From positions 17,153,479 through 17,217,478 of the forward strand of contig CM056559.1 of the NCBI GenBank assembly GCA_029721515.1: a stretch of DNA of 64,000 nucleotides, written 5' to 3'. The position numbers were made by a program, and so were the translations under genes. Shown here piece after piece: positions 20,867 through 33,650 of the stretch; within the stretch, counting starts at the first letter, position 1, and the number at the start of each line of letters is the position of its first letter. The notes under the pieces were generated by a model, which ran no database searches, had not been told where the DNA came from, and saw only the letters and a list, made by a program, of their open reading frames with translations. The DNA is from Synanceia verrucosa (taxonomy: Eukaryota > Chordata > Actinopteri > Perciformes > Synanceiidae).

Positions 20867-21706
20867 CTACTGACGGGCCCTGTCTTTTGGCCGAAACGGG
20901 CAGTGGGAGATGATATGACCTTTCTTACCACAGCATAGACATTCGCCTGCCTGCCGACGCCGTGAACGTTCCTCCGGGGAGAGATGGCCCCGGCTGAGCT
21001 GCATGGGCTCCTCAGGTGGTGTTTGAAGGAAGCATGGAGAGGGTTCCTGAATGGGACTGTGGATCGGAGAGGCAGGCGAAGGTTTTGGCAAGGAAGCTGT
21101 GGGCATCGCAGCCCTCTCCCGACAGTGGGAGCGCAGACAGTCATCAATCCTACTGGACAAAGCAATCAGAGTCTTCAGATCAGCAGGCTCATCTCTAGAA
21201 ACAAGTTCATCTTTAATTTGGCTGTTTAACCCTTTCTTAAAGACTGTCTTCAAGGCGTCATCAGTCCAATCCACCTCCGCAGCCAGAGTCCAGAAGTCAA
21301 TGGTGTAATCTGAAACTGAACGTAGTCCTTGAGAGAGGGTCATTAGGCGCATGGAGGCAGCAGACCGGTAATCTGGGTGGTCAAACACACCTTTAAACTC
21401 CTCAACAAAATCACCATAACTGATGTCATTGAAGGTGTGCTGAGAAAACCTAGCTTCAGCCCATGCCAGAGCCCTGCCCCTTAACAAACCACAAATATAC
21501 TGAATCTTGGAGGTGTCTGAGGCAAATGATGTGGGCCTTAAATGAAAAACAGACGTGCACTGGAACAAGAAACCCCGACAAAGACTTGGCTGACCTGAAT
21601 AAGGATCTGGGTACGTTGCTCGAGAATCCTGCAGTGTTGGTGTAGCCAGAGTAGGTGGAGCTGAGGCTGCATGCTGAGCAGACGCGGTTGGAGGAGGTGA
21701 ATGCAT
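20867..21706 (-). CDS. gypsy element 1 gag
   Basis: Retrotransposon Gag of 279 residues. It has the Gag-typical central region (GLLRGRALAWAEARF and YTIDFWTLAAEVDW) and one CCHC zinc knuckle near the C-terminus (C-x2-C-x4-H-x4-C in LCCGKKGHIISHC). The family role is packaging element RNA in cytoplasmic particles. Intact reading frame. Belongs to the minus-strand element bounded by LTRs 21896-22240 and 18822-19221. Confidence 0.8.
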   Translation of the reverse strand: MHSPPPTASAQHAASAPPTLATPTLQDSRATYPDPYSGQPSLCRGFLFQCTSVFHLRPTSFASDTSKIQYICGLLRGRALAWAEARFSQHTFNDISYGDFVEEFKGVFDHPDYRSAASMRLMTLSQGLRSVSDYTIDFWTLAAEVDWTDDALKTVFKKGLNSQIKDELVSRDEPADLKTLIALSSRIDDCLRSHCRERAAMPTASLPKPSPASPIHSPIQEPSPCFLQTPPEEPMQLSRGHLSPEERSRRRQAGECLCCGKKGHIISHCPFRPKDRARQ

Positions 21707-21895
21707 GGTGAGTAGGGCTGAAACTTATGCAGTTAAGGCTGATACTTGCTGGGCAAGAAACTGGCTGTGCTCGGACAGGGCGCGGATGCTGTCGTTGTGT
21801 TGTCCAATTATTATGCCCTGACGGCTCACCGCTCGCTGGACGGGGTGTGCTTCAACGCCAAAGTCTGCGGGGTCCATGTCATGGCCAGATTGTTC

Positions 21896-22240
21896 TGTCA
21901 TGGTTGACGGGAGGTGGACCTACAATGCAGACAACACACTGCAGGATTGGTTGGCAAAAGAGAAGACTTTAATGAGTGTAGGTATAATGGAGCAAGGACT
22001 GGAGCTGGAGCTGGAACTGGAGCTGGAGTGGTGCTGAGGTGGTGGTGGTGGTTTTGGATCCGGGTCCGAGAGCAGGCAAAGGCAGGAGTACCACAGAGGT
22101 AAGCTGACAATCTGGCGATGAGTGGTGAACTGAACCAGGCTTATATGCAGGGGAGAGTGCCAGGTGGCTTGATTGCAGATCATGTGAAGGTGAGTTATCA
22201 ACTTCAGCTCCAGACAAACACACAACAGACAGGGAGGACA
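21896..22240 (-). repeat. 5' LTR of gypsy element 1, shortened
   Basis: Near-identical to 18822-19180 but lacks the outermost ~40-50 bp seen in the 3' LTR. No flanking target duplication could be recognised, so this end has been altered after insertion. Confidence 0.8.
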
Positions 22241-22299
22241 GCCACTGTCACATTTGTTGCTGCATGTGAAAGCTGTGAGTATGTAGTTGAATGATTTAG

Positions 22300-24080
22300 T
22301 CTGTGACCTATACCATAATTTAGTGGGCAGTAACCAGTCTGTGACTACGTATGGTATTGTACAGAAGAATTATTCCTTTCTGAGAATCTTTCCTCTGTAC
22401 GATATGTTCGATGTAAAAAGCTACAGTTGCACATGGATTGTATAATAATGTTGGAGATGACAGGGGTCCATGGCAGCGAACCCAAACGCACGACTCACAG
22501 ACAGATTGACAGTTCTCACAAAAGGTTTTATTGATATTCACAGAGTAATGAGCACGGAGTTCCAGCAGGGAGGTGGAGGACGGCCACGCACCTCCAGGCA
22601 GGCGGAGACGCGCACCAGGGAATCCCTACACTCACTACACTCGACAATTAACGGGGAACAAACACAAAACCACTCTCAAAGCTGAGAGGGAAAAAAAAAC
22701 ATTAGCTTTACCTAAAACTGAAAAATCAAACTAACTCAAAAGGCTACAAAAGTTACCGCTAACAGAATGTATCAAAGGGGGGAAAAAAACGGGGAAAGAT
22801 AGCAACGGGGATCTAGGGAGAAATAAACTAAGATTAAACTCAAAACACACCTGCAACTCTACTCTAGAGGAGGAAATCAACTAAACAACACAAAATGAGA
22901 AACTAAAGGGGACAAGGGCACTAGGATCTACTCAGATGAGGATTCTTTTAGTAAAACTAAAGAGGCATGTGGCGCTAAACCAAAACCAGGAAGTGAGGGA
23001 AAACAACTAGGATCTACTCGCTAGGAGGATTCTTCCAGTAACAAAAAAAAGGCTCTAAGGCTATCAAAATTACAACAGAAAATTACCACTAGGAAGATTA
23101 GGGGGCTGGAAAACCAAGGAAGCAAACTCTGAAGAACAGGGAGCAACAAACATAAGGGACATGACAATCACGCAACGAGACAGGGGAGACAAGACTATTT
23201 ATACAAGAGGTAATGGGAAACAGGTGGAAACAATCAGGGCGGGGCCAGACAATCACCATGGGGGAAGGGAAGTGTGAAGCTGAAATGAGAGGGAAAACAG
23301 TTACTTCAAAATAAAACAGGAAATGACAATACAACATGCAAGCACAAGACAAAAATGGATAACCAAACCAGACAGACGAATCATGACAGGAGAAGTAATC
23401 AGTCTGTCACAACATATGCATAGAGAAATTTCCCAGGGTAGTTTTAGGTTAAGGTCCCCAGTGAGTGTTGGATCTCTAAAAAGACCTATTGTTTTTGGAG
23501 TGGTTTCCTCTATGTGAAAATTATTATAGCGTAATGCTTTACCCAGCAGGTTGAAGTGTAAGCAGAGTAACCAGGCTGCCATTACAACTATCATAAATCC
23601 TGCAAAAAAGGGTCGTGGTTTGAGTCCCCAACTTGGGTTAATGTCCCCATATTCCTGGTGGTTAGAGTCCCCATTGTAGCTGATGCATGGTGTGCTAGCA
23701 TGCTGCATAGTCACAGTCTTGTTTATGGTATTGTACAGAAGTATTATTCCTTTCTGAGAGTCTTTCCTCCGTATGATACTGTTCGATGTAAAAAGCTTCA
23801 GTTGCACATCAGCTTCAGCGTCCAGAGTGTTGAATCTCTTAAGAGGTCTATTGGTTTTGGAATTGGACTAGCAGGTAATATTGCAATTTGTCTACAATAT
23901 TTGCAATGTTGTAAAACCTGTGCACTGTATCTAAGAAGTTTTATTTTTTTAATATTTAGGGCCCAGTAATCAGTCTGTGACCTCAACCATAATTTAGTGA
24001 GTAGTAACCAGTCTGTGACTAGTTTAAGGTATCGTAGAGAAGAATTATCTCCTGTCTGAGATTTTTCCTCTGTATGGAAT
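22300..24080. repeat. Local repeat family (about three copies), split by the solo LTR
   Basis: Blocks such as CAGTCTGTGAC, TACAGAAG..ATTATTCCTTTCTGAG and GATGTAAAAAGCT recur at about 22327-22437, 23703-23812 and 23957-24080. No coding potential recognised. Confidence 0.6.
22458..23388 (-). mobile_element. Solo LTR (931 bp)
   Basis: TG...CA ends (TGACAGG to ATGACA on the plus strand) with a perfect 5-bp target duplication GGAGA at 22453-22457 and 23389-23393. On the minus strand it has a TATA box TATAAATAG (23203-23195) and a polyadenylation signal AATAAA (22532-22527) in the right order. No internal retrotransposon sequence, so this is a recombination remnant. Lies within the local repeat at 22300-24080. 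Confidence 0.75.
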
Positions 24081-24159
24081 TACTAAATTCAAGCTCCAGT
24101 AGTCACTCGCAATTTTTTTTTGTCTTTTTATGAGCTCATAGCACTGACTAATAAAAAAA

Positions 24160-24300
24160 AAACTTTTAACAGGGAAAAAGAAACGGAAGAAACCTCAGGA
24201 AGAGCAACAGAGGAGGGATCCCTCCTCCAGGATGGAGAGACGTGCAATAGATGCCATGTGTACAGAATAACAACAATGAAAACACATTAACACTACATAT
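24160..24300 (+). repeat. Dispersed teleost repeat (GAAACCTCAGGAAGAGCAAC type)
   Basis: Contains CCTCAGGAAGAGCAACAGAG and GGGATCCCTCCTCCAGGATG, a motif I recall as frequent in spiny-rayed fish genomes. Class not assigned. Confidence 0.35.
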
Positions 24301-27300
24301 AAAATTGTATCAAAGTGTCCAACTCAATATGACAACAGCTAATATACAGTGTATATATAAAATTGTATGAGAGTGTCCAAGGGGATGAAGAGCATTATCA
24401 AGCTATCAGCAATGGATGAGCAACACATCTTCCTCTCTCCACCACGCCAACCAGAAGAAGCCTGGGCAGCACATCTTCCTCTCCATATGGCTTGATTTGG
24501 ATGTCTAAGGGACATGTATCTCTATCTGTATCTGATAACTTTCTGATTGACAGTGATGCTTCTATGTCAGCCGTCAACTCCCCCACCAGACCTTTGCCTT
24601 CTGCTAACTTGTCGCTAAAGTTGTAAACACTGTAGGTATATCTTGCATTGATACAAATAATCATGTTTGCACTCCAATGCTGGGATTAGGTCCCTTAACT
24701 GGAGATAATGATTTATTAATGACAACTGATACTCCTCTGAATTTATATAGATGGATTTGTAATGTTAGTTTGGTTGTACCATCAAATGCACCCCTGACGG
24801 CGTAGACTGTGACCAAGTGTACCTGATGCTAATGCTAATTCTGTGTCTTCTATGTGAGATAGACTTCCCAGTTAGTGACCTATGCATGGCAGCTGTCCCA
24901 ATCTCATCTTTGTTGACAATGACAGGCAATGCTAAAGCAACACACTTCTTCTTTCCTCTCTCGACTGACTTCTGAGATTTCTGATTTTTTCTGACTCCTC
25001 TCCCTTCATTGTCCAGCTCCACACCCTAAAGGCTAGAATATACTTCTCCGGCTGCATAATATGTTATCCGACTCCGTAGCTACAGAGACCCCTCGAGCCC
25101 TCGCAGATCTCCGTCGTGATGCGTGTTGTGCAGCCCTGCCGTGAACTGCACCCCCTCGCATTTCGCCTTAATATCACAGATAAAAGCAGAGGAAAATACT
25201 ATTTTATGATTTAATTATTTGTGAGGGAGATAGAAGAGAAGAACATTGTTTGCTTTCAGTCTTTAAAGGTCCTCTAAAGAGAGAAAATAACAGCTGTTCT
25301 TCTCAACACAAAATCGGATATTAGCGAACGCAAACCAACAACTTTTGGTATGTTCTGTGGAAAAATACCCCAGCCATAATTACTAAATGAATTAATTTTT
25401 TTGAGCAAGTTGAATCTATTTGACATTTTACAACTTTAGTCTTTACTTTAGTTCCTGTCTTTGTCCGTGCTGCTGCGGAGGTGACCTGTGTGTCTGTTTC
25501 TGTGTAGGGCTCTCCGGCAACGCAGAGGGCTCTCTATGTCTACGCACGGCAATTTACAGAGTACTATAAATTGGCCTTAACGCCCTTCGCCTTAATCCAC
25601 TAAACGAATCACACAGAAATCCTGAGGGGGGTGTTTTAGTTTATCCTGCTTTCTAACTGGACAACTGGACTATGATACAGTTTGCCTTTTGAGATATCTT
25701 GTGCTTAACAAGTTCAACTCTTTGTTTTGATTAGACTTGCATTCTTGCAAAAGATATTTCTGTCACCATTTATACTGACCCTATATATGCCTTCAGGGTT
25801 GTATATTATTTTGGAACATTATGGAATATTTTCCTTCATTCTTGTAGTACACTCTGCTCTTTTAGAAGCTACTTTATTTCATAACTGTCTTGCTATTATG
25901 AAACAGTAGTCTTTTCCCTTGATTTATTTTTAAAATCAAATTGTGTTTACTCTTTTTAATGATGGGTTGCGGTGCTGCTGCAATGGCCATGCAGTTCCCT
26001 ACTTTCTCAACTTGCTCATGTGATACAGTGTCTCACATGATCAGAGGGGGAATAATGTAGCAGCAGTTTAACATAGAGATTGGTTTGCTCCTGGTATAGC
26101 AGCAGTTTGTGAACAGACTTGTTGGCATTACTACTAGCCATCTAAGCCATCTGTTAATGTTACAATGAATTCAAATATCCTTCCCCTTTGACCTTTTTGT
26201 AAAAATGACTTTGAACAAATATCAAACTGCTGTTGTTATGTTATGAATGAATGAATGTTCTTGTGATTACTGTTATATTGTTTGTTTGTTTTTTTTTAAT
26301 TTGACTAAAGTTTTTGCATGCAGAAAAGGAGATACCACCCAATATCACCTTTGCTGTTTTCAAGAACTCTGCATAAAACATGGAACCAAACAATTTCCAC
26401 ACATCTTGCTATCCCCAATCTGCTGATGCAGAGGCCTTACCTTAAAGACTATGATGAACACAACAAACTGAAAGACTGGACTGTCACCTGATCAAACTCT
26501 AATGGACCTATTTCAATTCCAATCACCCCCCTTCCCTCGGTTTAACAACTAGATCTTATTCTGATGGATCATACTATTATCAATTTTTGCAAAGCTCTGT
26601 ATTCAATGTTGATACTGTTTTACATAAAACTATGCATTGTAATGATATTTTTGACGATCCCTGATCACCCTGAATTTAGAGGCATCCTGCCGTCTCCTCT
26701 TCCACTCATTAAGTCGCTGTCTGTCTGTTGCGCTGTGTAGGCTGTCTGACGGAGCAGTTGGACTGAACCATTTTACGTAAATGGGGGGGGGTTTGAGAAA
26801 TGTTTCCACAACAATCCCAGACAACGTCGTAACCGCGATCATTTTAAGTTGTTAAACAAATTATATAGCTATATTCAACACAAACATATGATAACCTTTG
26901 TTGGCAGTCACAGTTACTCCACACATCTTGCAAATATTTTTTTTTCACTCCACATGCGACTTTTTAAAACCAAAATACGTCCAAATCAAGGACGTCCTTC
27001 TCTGCTGCCTCTGTGCTTGCAGCCATTCTCACTCTGAGGCAGGTGTGACGTCATTGACAGTAGGACGGTACTACGCAAATCTCTACCGTGGGCCACATTT
27101 TCTACCGTCTACCGCAAATACCGCCAATCCAGCCCGGTGAACTTTACATGAGGCAACACAAAAGAAAGAACGCCCTACAGGACTGGTCCATTCCAAGTCC
27201 TCCTGACCACCACCACTGCTGTGAAGTGTGAAGTATGACCCACATTGATTTACGCCTCTCACCTCTGCAAAAGATCTACCAGCTGTCCTGTTTATACACA
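24301..27300. other. Long stretch without recognised gene
   Basis: AT-rich. About 25027-25583 may be a MITE: its ends CTAAAGGCTAGAATATACTTC and GTACTATAAATTGGCCTTAA are loosely inverted. Nothing else convincing was seen. Confidence 0.4.
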
Positions 27301-27302
27301 TA

Positions 27303-28525
27303 CAGCCATGGTCAAAAGTTTACATACACTTGTAAAGAACATAAATCCTGGCTCTCTTGAGTTTCCAGTTATTTCTACAACTCTGATTTTTCTCTGATAG
27401 AGGGATTGGAACAGATACTTCTTTGTCACAAAAAACAGTCATGAAGTTTGGTTCCTTTATGACTTTCTTATGGGTCAACTGAAAATGTGACCAAATCTAC
27501 AGGGTCAAAAACATACATACAGCAACATGAATTAGCAATTTTGGTGACTTATAAAGTTGAAGTCAATGAAATGAGCTCCATAGCATGGCCTCTTAACTTC
27601 TTGTGAGTGATCATGAGTGACTACAGCTGGTGACTTCCCTGAGGCCATTTAAATAGGGCTCACTGGATACAAACACTACAATGGGAAAGTCAAAGGAGCT
27701 CAGCACGGATCTGAAAAAGCGAATCATTGACTTGAACAAGTCAAGAAAGTCACTTGGAGCCGTCACCTGCTGCTGAGAAAAATTGGTCAGGAGGGTGAAG
27801 AGAACCACCAAAAATCAGATCTGCCAAGAATTAAAAGCTGCTGGAACACAGGTGTCAGTGTCCACAGTCAAGCGTGTTTTGCATCGCCATGGACTGAGAG
27901 GCTGCCATGCAAGAAGGAAGTCCTTGCTCCAAAACAGCACCTTAAGGCTCGACTGAAGTTTGCTGCTGATCACATGGACAAAAAGATAAGACCTTCTGAA
28001 GGAAAGATCTGTGGTCAGAATCAAGCTGTTTGGCCACAATGCCGAGCAATATGTTTGGAGTAGAAAAGGTGAGGCCTTTAACCCCAAGAACACCATGCCT
28101 ACCGTCAAGCACGGGGGTGGTAGTATTATGCTGTGGGGCTGTTTTGCTGCCAATGGAACTGGTGCTTGACAGAGAGTAAATGGGATAATGAAGAAGGAGG
28201 ATTACCTTCAAATTCTTTGAGATAACTTACAATCATCAGCCCGAAGGTTGGGTCTTAACTGAACTGCACCAATTCTGTCAAGAGGAGTGGTTAAAAATTC
28301 AACCAGAAGTTTGCCAGAAGCTTGTGGATGGCTACCAAAAGTGCCCAATTGAAGTGAAAATGGCCAATGGCCAAATATTAGCATTGCTGTATGTATATTT
28401 TTGACCCAGCAGATTTGGTCACTTTTTCTGTTAACCAATGATAAAGTCATAAAAGAGTCAAACTTCATGAATGTTTTTTTTTTGTGACAAAGAATTATGT
28501 GTTCCAATCACTCTATCAGAGAAAT
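27303..28525 (+). mobile_element. Tc1/mariner element 1 (long inverted repeats, degraded)
   Basis: Left end CAGCCATGGTCAAAAGTTTA directly after a TA. About 200 bp of the left end is repeated inverted at 28390-28525 (for example the GATAGAGGGATTGGAACA-type block), the long-IR pattern of Sleeping-Beauty-like Tc1 elements. The right terminus is cut off by a TA microsatellite. Transposase remnant from 27681 (MGKSKELSTDLKKRIIDLN) to about 28170, with stops and deletions; the catalytic DDE core is largely lost. Confidence 0.75.
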
Positions 28526-28599
28526 AGAGTACATATATATATACATACACATATATATATGTACATATATATATATACACACACATATACACACACATT
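28526..28599. repeat. TA/CA microsatellite
   Basis: Mixed (TA)n and (CA)n between two Tc1 elements. Confidence 0.9.
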
Positions 28600-29859
28600 C
28601 AGGGGTTGGACAATGAAACTGAAACACTGGCCAATTTAGTGTTGGAAGTTTCATGGCTAAATTTGACCAGCCTGATGGCCAAACTTCACTGATGCATATT
28701 GCACCAGTAAGAGCAGAGTGTGAAAGTTCAATTAGCAGAGTAATAGCACAGATTTGCTTAAAATATTGCAATGCACACAAAATTATGGGTGACATATCAG
28801 AGTTCAAAAGAGGACAAATTGTTGGTGCACGTCTTGCTAGCGCATCTGAGACCAAGACAGCAAGTCTTTGTGATGTATTAAAAGCCATCCAGGGTAATGT
28901 CAGCATACCACCAAGAAGGATGAACCACATCCACAGGCGTAACTCTGGACGCAAGAGGAAGCTGTCTGAAAAGGATGTCCGTGTGCTAACCTGGATTATA
29001 TCCAAAAAATATAAAACCACAGCTGCCCAACTCACTGCAGAATTAAATGTGCACCTCAACTCTCCTGTTTCCACCAAAACTGTCCGTCGGGAGCCCCACA
29101 AGGTCAATATCTATGGCCGGGCTGCTATAGCCAAACCTTTGGTCACTCGTGCCAATACCAAATGTCAGTTTCAGTGGTGCCAGCAGTGAAAATCTTGGGC
29201 TGTGGACAAAGTGAAACATGTATTGTTCGCTGATGAGTCCACCTTTACTGTCTTTCCCACATTCGGGAGAGTTATGGTGTGGAGAAGCCCCAAAGAAGCG
29301 TACCACCCAGACTGTTGCTTGTCTAGAGTGAAGCATGGGGGTGGATCGGTGATGGTTTGGGCTGCAATATCATGGCATTCCCTAGGCCCAATACTTGTGT
29401 TAGATGGGCATGTCACTGCCAAGGACTACCGAACCATTCTGAAGGACCATGTGCACCCAATGGTTCAAACATTATATCCTGAAGGTGGTGCCGTGTATCA
29501 GGATGATAACGCACCAATACACACAGCAAGACTGGTGACAGAGTGGTTTGATGAACATGAAAGTGAACTTGAACATCTCCCATAGCCTGCACAGTCACCA
29601 GATCTAAATATTATTGAGACACTTTGGGGTGTTTTGGAGGAGCGAGTCAGGAAACGTTTTCCTCCACCAGCATCACGTTGTGACCTGGCCATTATTCTGC
29701 AAGAAGAATGGCTCAAAATCCCTCTGGACACTGTGCAGGACTTGTATCAGTCATTCCCAAGATGAATTGATGCTGTATTGGCCGCAAAAGGAGGCCCTAC
29801 ACCATACTAATGAATTGTGGTCTAAAACCAGGCATTTCAGTTTCATTGTCCAACCCCTG
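28600..29859 (+). mobile_element. Tc1/mariner element 2, complete ends
   Basis: Terminal inverted repeats CAGGGGTTGGACAATGAAAC at both ends, 1260 bp. Inside is a transposase frame of typical Tc1 length (see next entry). The element lies between TA microsatellites, as expected for TA-targeting. Confidence 0.85.
28783..29809 (+). pseudogene. Tc1 element 2 transposase, in-frame stops
   Basis: Single frame from MGDISEFKRGQIVGARLAS to the end of the family (VLAAKGGPTPY). It is interrupted by stops at 29187-29189 and 29583-29585 and by a late TGA, but no frameshift was seen. HTH region, then the catalytic residues in FADEST, YQDDNAPIHTA and NIIETLW, a DD34E arrangement. The family enzyme cuts and pastes the element; this copy is dead. 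Confidence 0.8.
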
Positions 29860-29862
29860 AAA

Positions 29863-29915
<53 letters not shown>

Positions 29916-29919
29916 CATA
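29860..29919. repeat. TA microsatellite
   Basis: (TA)n run between Tc1 elements 2 and 3. Confidence 0.9.
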
Positions 29920-31154
29920 CACTATATTGCCAAAAGTATTGGCTCATCCATCCAAATAATCAGAATCAGGTGTTCCAATCACTTCCACAGCCACAGGTGT
30001 ATAAAATCAAGCACCTAGGCATGCAGACTGCTTTTACAAACATTTGTGAAAGAATGGGTCGCTCTCAGGAGCTCAGTGAATTCCAGTGTGGAACTGTGAT
30101 AGGATGCCACCTGTGCAACAAATCCAGTCGTGAAATTTCTTGCTCCTAAATATTCCACAGTCAACTGTCAGCTGTATTATAAGAACATGGAAGTGTTTCA
30201 GAACTACAGCAACTCAGCCACGAAGTGGTAGGCCACGTAAACTGACAGAGTGGGTTCAGCGGATCCTGAGGCGTATAGTGCGAAGAGGTCGCCAACTTTC
30301 TGCAGAGTCAATCACCACAGACCTCCAAACTTCATGTGGCCTTCAGATTAGCTCAAGAACATTGCGCAGAGAGCTTCATGGAATGGGTTTCCATGGCCGA
30401 GCAGCTGCATCCAAGCCATACATCACCAAGTGCAATGCAAAGCGTTGGATGCAGTAGTGTAAAGCACGCCACCACTGGACTCTAGAAGAGTGGAGACGCG
30501 TTCTCTGGAGTGACGAATCACATTTCTCCATCTGGCAAAGTCTGGGTTTGGCGGTTGCCAGGAGAACGATACTCGTCGGACTGCATTGTGCCAAGTGTAA
30601 AGTTTTGTGGAGGGGGGGATTATGGTGTAGGGTTGTTTTTCAGGAGCTGGGCTTGGCCCCTTAGTTCCAGTGAAAGGAACTTTGAATGCTGCAGCATACC
30701 AAGACATTTTGGACAATTCCATGCTCCCAACTTTGTGGGAACAGTTTGGAGCTGGCCCCTTCCTCTTCCAACATGACTGCACCAGTGCACAAAGCAAGGT
30801 CCATAAAGACATGGATGACAGAGTCTGGTGTGGATGAACTTGACTGGCCTGTACAGAGTCCTGACCTCAACCCGATGGAACACCTTTGGGATGAATTAGA
30901 GCCGAGACTGAGAGCCAGGCCTTCTCGTCCAACATCAGTGTGTGACCTCACAAATACGCTTCTGGAAGAATGGTCAAAAATTCCCATAAACACACTCCTA
31001 AACCTTGTGGACAGCCTTCCCAGAAGAGTTGAAGCTGTTATAGCTGCAAAGGGTGGACTGACGTCATATTGAACCCTATGGATTCGGAATGGGATGTCAC
31101 TTAAGTTCATGTTCGAGTCAAGGCAGGTGAGCGAATACTTTTGGCAATATAGTG
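29920..31154 (+). mobile_element. Tc1/mariner element 3, complete ends
   Basis: Ends CACTATATTGCCAAAAGTAT and its inverted partner, flanked by TA on both sides (29918-29919, 31155-31156), 1235 bp. A different family from elements 1 and 2 by its termini. Confidence 0.9.
30056..31069 (+). pseudogene. Tc1 element 3 transposase, frameshifted
   Basis: Starts MGRSQELSEFQCGTVIGCHL. HTH segments include PRSGRPRKLTEWVQ. Catalytic blocks are recognisable in several frames: SDESHFSIW, FQHDCT and SPDLNPMEHLWDELE. At least two frameshifts and stops separate them, so it is inactive. Confidence 0.8.
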
Positions 31155-31202
31155 TATGTATATTTGAGAATCTTTCACATTTAGGCTTGAAATAAAAATA
31201 TA

Positions 31203-33338
31203 TTAACTCATTGAGTGCCAGCCCTTTCATAAAACAGAAAGTGCCTTGTGCCTTTTTGGCCATTTTAAGTCATTTTTCATGTAGCATATGAATGACCATA
31301 AAATAATGAACTTAACTCTTCTCATTTCTGAGTATCTCCCCAGGAAATCCATCTGACATGTGGCATCTAAGTACTAAAGGCTTAAGTTTTATGACTGGCA
31401 GAATAAAAGACCAGTTCCTCCTCTCTGACCCAAGGAACTCCAGGATATACACCAGGAGGGGGGTTTTATTGCCCCCACATTCCTGCATTCATTCTGACAG
31501 ACACACCCAAAGCTTAATGTGGCCTCTTCCTTTCTCCCTGCCTGGAACACAACATTACATTAAGATTTTAATAGTCAATAAAGCAATAGTCTGCTTTAAT
31601 TCTTCAGGTACTGTCATATAAGTATCAGTGTTACAATGTCAAAGGTCAGTCTCCGTATAGATCCTCTTCCTTTTCCTCCTTCTGATAAAGACCAAATGTG
31701 ACATGGGGATTGGTTGTGAATTAAGTCTACAGATACAATCATACTTAGATCTGTCTGTTGTAGTACACCTTCCTACATGCTCTGATATCATGGTTCATCT
31801 GTGCTGTTTAATTTGTTGACTAATTTTGATCCAATTGGTCAAGTTTTGTTCTGTGGTTTCCTACCGTAGGTTCCTTGGTGTCGTCTTACAGCTGAGAGAG
31901 GGAGCTTTCAAATAGAGAAATTTTAAAGAAAGACACGGCAGTATTTACATTAAATAAGTTAAAAGAACATTGTTCTGGACTGGGTTCATATTATAGATAA
32001 TTAATATATTTATTTCTTCCTCCAGCCACTAGGTGGCATCTTCTTTTTTGGGGTTTGGGTTAGTCATGTGACACAAGTAAGAAGTCACCTTGAGTCCTTG
32101 TTACATTCAGACCAGTATTCATATGGTAGAGTGAGCAGCTGAAGCATCCAAGCTCATCCTCGTTTGAAATTGCTTATAGATGCATCGTCTGTGAGTATTA
32201 TTGAAGGATATTGTTTGTATAAATATATAATGTGTATATTTCTGTAGATTTGTGGAATTTCATCAAAGTAAGAGTTATTGATCATTTGACATCTTACTAT
32301 TTCATATTTTGAGCTAGTCAGTAGCTTGCTAGGTTAGTTGATAGCCATATGTTTGGAGATGTGTAGTAGATATTTTGCTAGTTACATATTTTCTGACTGT
32401 ATATTTTATTTCCTTTCTTCATTTTAGTTTTACACCTATCTGCATGCTGTCAGTTTTGAATAAATCCATCAACATTTACCGGCGTGTGAAAGGAGTTATC
32501 TGTCTGTCTGGTTGAAGAAGGGGAACTCTTTAATGAGGGCAGAACAAACATCATTTCAGCTAACTTGTAGGATGGGAGGGACCAGTGGTCACACCCCCAC
32601 AGGACCTTCAACAAAGACCATAAAGCAACCTCAGCTGGGCTGAGCGCTCTCTCTACTCTTCTTCAGTCAGTCAAGTGCTGGTCTGCCCTCCTGCAACTTC
32701 ACGCCTGATCTCTCTCTCCCTCTCTGTTCCGGGGGGGGGGGCACGACCCACTGACAGATATATGCTGTCTCAGAGATGCCCAGAGCTGTCCAAAGGTGTC
32801 CAGAGCTCACCCAAGATGTCCAGAGATGTCCAAAAGAGTCACTGGTGATGAAGCGAGTCCAGAAGAGATCCAGCAGAGCCAGACAGAATCTGCCGCCACT
32901 CCTCACTACCATCCATCCAGCAACGGTGATATAATGCATATACATTTACATGGTAAATTAAATGGCCAGAATTTAGAGTCTAATCTAGCAAACTTAATAA
33001 TACTCAGCAAGATATCAGCAAAATGCTAAACCAATTCTGAATAGTAAATTACTCACAGTCTTCTCTGATGCCTCTCAAACTCTCAACTGCTGAACGCCTT
33101 TTTCAGAAGGAAAGTTTTTTTCAGGAGAGTAGAGGCCACTTTCACCAAAATCACCACTTTTTGTCCAGATTCCATTTGTTTTGCTCTGACTACATCTCCC
33201 AGAAGCCCAAATATTACTTACAGGCTGCGTGAGAGCACCCTCTTGTGCCAGCCTCTGAAAAAAGCAAAGACGTGTATCGCACTCAAATGTTGTATTTTGA
33301 AGGACTTAAATATACATCTTTGGCACTCAAAGAGTTAA
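31203..33338. mobile_element. piggyBac-like element (TTAA target), longer copy
   Basis: Starts TTAACTCATTGAGTGCCAGC and ends in the inverted GGCACTCAAAGAGTTAA; both ends carry TTAA. The terminal ~140 and ~250 bp match the short copy at 41054-41536, while the middle (about 31345-33090) is unique. No transposase was recognised in the middle. It includes a small GTCCAGAGATGTCC-type tandem repeat at 32780-32840 and a poly-G run near 32735. Confidence 0.65.
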
Positions 33339-33650
33339 GTAAATACAAAATAATGGATAAACTTCAAAGTGTGATCATGTACTGTGAGGTTTTATTATTC
33401 AGATTAATTTTTTGGGTAGACCTAACACTTTCCAAAATGACCAGTGAGTAGTTAAGCTTGATTTACAGTGCTTGAACACAGAGTTCAATGGATACATCTT
33501 TGTACTGTATATACAGCAAATTTTATTCAAATTACATTGCATCTGATTAAAACATCAAACATACAAACATTGTATAGGACAGCAAATTATATGAAATAGT
33601 CCAGTAGTAGCTGAGTTGTAGTTAGTCTCTCACACAAGTTGTCATTATTT

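Noticed and set aside
18822..22250. Target duplication for gypsy element 1
   Set aside because: The flanks do not match and the 5' LTR is shortened at its outer end, so no duplication can be claimed.
25027..25583. Firm call of a DNA transposon
   Set aside because: The ends are only loosely inverted and no target duplication was found; left as a possibility in the featureless stretch.
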